Below the pieces are notes generated by a model, which saw only the letters and a list, made by a program, of their open reading frames with translations, searched no databases and had not been told where the DNA came from. This document shows, in pieces, positions 63,057-64,000 of a stretch of 64,000 nt of DNA; the stretch's first letter is position 1, and the number at the start of each line of letters is the position of its first letter. The translations under genes were made by a program, and so were the position numbers. The DNA is taken from positions 31,238,001-31,302,000 of the forward strand of contig CM038908.1 of assembly GCA_021904315.1 (NCBI GenBank), written 5' to 3'. This DNA is from Sphagnum magellanicum (lineage: Eukaryota; Streptophyta; Sphagnopsida; Sphagnales; Sphagnaceae).

Positions 63057-63642
63057 ATAGTGCAATGAAATTGTTGACTTACATGCACAGCCTATACTCC
63101 ATATTTATTTCTGAACAATGACATTGAAAGGCTCGTAAACCTATTGAAAGGGGGGCCTTAGAAAAGTGCAACTACTCCATCTCGGTGCTAATATGAATAT
63201 GTAACAAAAGTATCCTCCAAGTCACCATTTCTTTGGACCCTAGTTTGACCCTGTAATCCCTGTTTCTACTGCAATTTGAGTGTAGCGACAAAGTGAACAA
63301 TATTGGGTACTGTACAATGCAACTGGGTACCAACTCACAGCAGTGAAGGTAGAGGCAAATCCAAAATTAGGGGGTGAAACTCCTGTGAGGACCAATTTGG
63401 GTGAGAAAACCCGTTTGACTCCATTTTCTTCTTTTTTACCTCAGTGTGCACTGTTTGCATCCTGACTTTTGATTCCATCCCCAGTTTTAGCGAAACTGGG
63501 ACCCAGTACCCCCAGTTTGGTGTACTTTACAGATAAAGATGCATATACGGCCCTTTGGAAACAGAGGAATGAATCAGAAGCAGGGTTCTAGAATCCGGAT
63601 ATACTAGCCCCTTCAATTATTGGTAGTTAATTTTTCTGGGCT

Positions 63643-63804
63643 ATGTTAGAAATTCGAACCAAAACAACCTTGGAAACTATTGAGAGAGAACTCCTACCTC
63701 AGCGGGACTACCCCTACAAGAGCGAGTTCGACAAAATGAGAGAAGACATCGTCTTCCCTCCCGACATTGTCCGGACAAGTGAAAAACAAAGGGCGGCTAA
63801 TTAA
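63643..63804 (+). CDS. Unidentified small ORF or terminal exon (53 codons)
   Basis: An ATG-to-TAA frame in a patch with balanced composition and a run rich in charged and aromatic residues (R-D-Y-P-Y-K-S-E-F-D-K-M-R-E-D, then V-F-P-P-D-I-V). It looks more coding than the surroundings. An upstream patch at about 63,533-63,588 (after TTTACAG) is also open and coding-like, so this may be the last exon of a spliced gene, with an acceptor at ...GCTATGTTAG. I do not recognise the protein and see no promoter. It may be a relic. Confidence 0.3.
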   Translation: MLEIRTKTTLETIERELLPQRDYPYKSEFDKMREDIVFPPDIVRTSEKQRAAN

Positions 63805-64000
63805 TTACACCTGGTCATAACAAGCAGGTTGTGTGTTTGGGAATTGGGATGGATGTACATAAGTGGCAGAAGTCCCTGAAAAACGGATGGATCTGACATT
63901 TTTTTTCTGTAACAAAAGTCTGACCCAAACAAACCACTCAATGATTGGGCTTCTATATAACACATCAGCTCCAACACACCCACTATTTGGGCCTCTAAAT

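Overview
This is 64 kb of a large, AT-rich, transposon-laden land-plant nuclear genome. The evidence is spliced GT-AG genes for plant cell-wall enzymes and phi-class glutathione S-transferases, plant-type CCCTAAA telomere motifs, and plant CACTA, hAT and LTR elements. Long intergenic stretches with many decayed elements suit a moss, lycophyte or fern better than a compact genome. The lineage is a guess, not something I can prove from the sequence. I see no tRNA, rRNA or CRISPR.

Layout. 0-2.2 kb: decayed hAT transposase. 6.4-9.25 kb (+): a five-exon pectin methylesterase. 11.26-15.97 kb and 22.33-26.91 kb: two arms of a large inverted duplication, each holding a complete three-exon phi-class GST. 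The GSTs are divergent (left copy on -, right copy on +) and separated by a 6.4 kb spacer containing a decayed copia element. 28.1-31.2 kb: a CACTA-type element with TIRs and a TGT duplication, carrying an AT-rich array of about 177 bp period. 35.4-37.0 kb (-): a decayed DUF7869-like pseudogene. 38.9-43.3 kb: a nest in which a decayed reverse-transcriptase ORF (-) is interrupted by an 815 bp solo LTR (TSD ATCTT) and a 2,582 bp GC-rich hAT element (TSD GTCTAACC). 43.3-43.9 kb: a 66 bp tandem repeat. 48.3-49.4 kb: a degenerate repeat leading up to a four-exon pectate lyase (49.56-51.70 kb, +), followed by telomere-like CCCTAAA repeats. 52-64 kb: mostly decayed repeats with two MITE-like elements and a small ORF at the edge.

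Function. The pectin methylesterase and pectate lyase are consecutive steps in homogalacturonan breakdown: de-esterification, then Ca-dependent beta-elimination. The two GSTs are near-identical detoxification enzymes. The repeats are the rest.

The most striking object is the hAT element at 40,641-43,222. Its transposase frame is long, GC-rich and unlike its surroundings. It carries nine in-frame stops, all TAG (7) or TAA (2), and none TGA or at a Trp codon. The frame ends at TGA. One single-base frame break also lies within it. This is either a C-to-T decay signature confined to Gln codons or the footprint of a code in which TAR reads as Gln.
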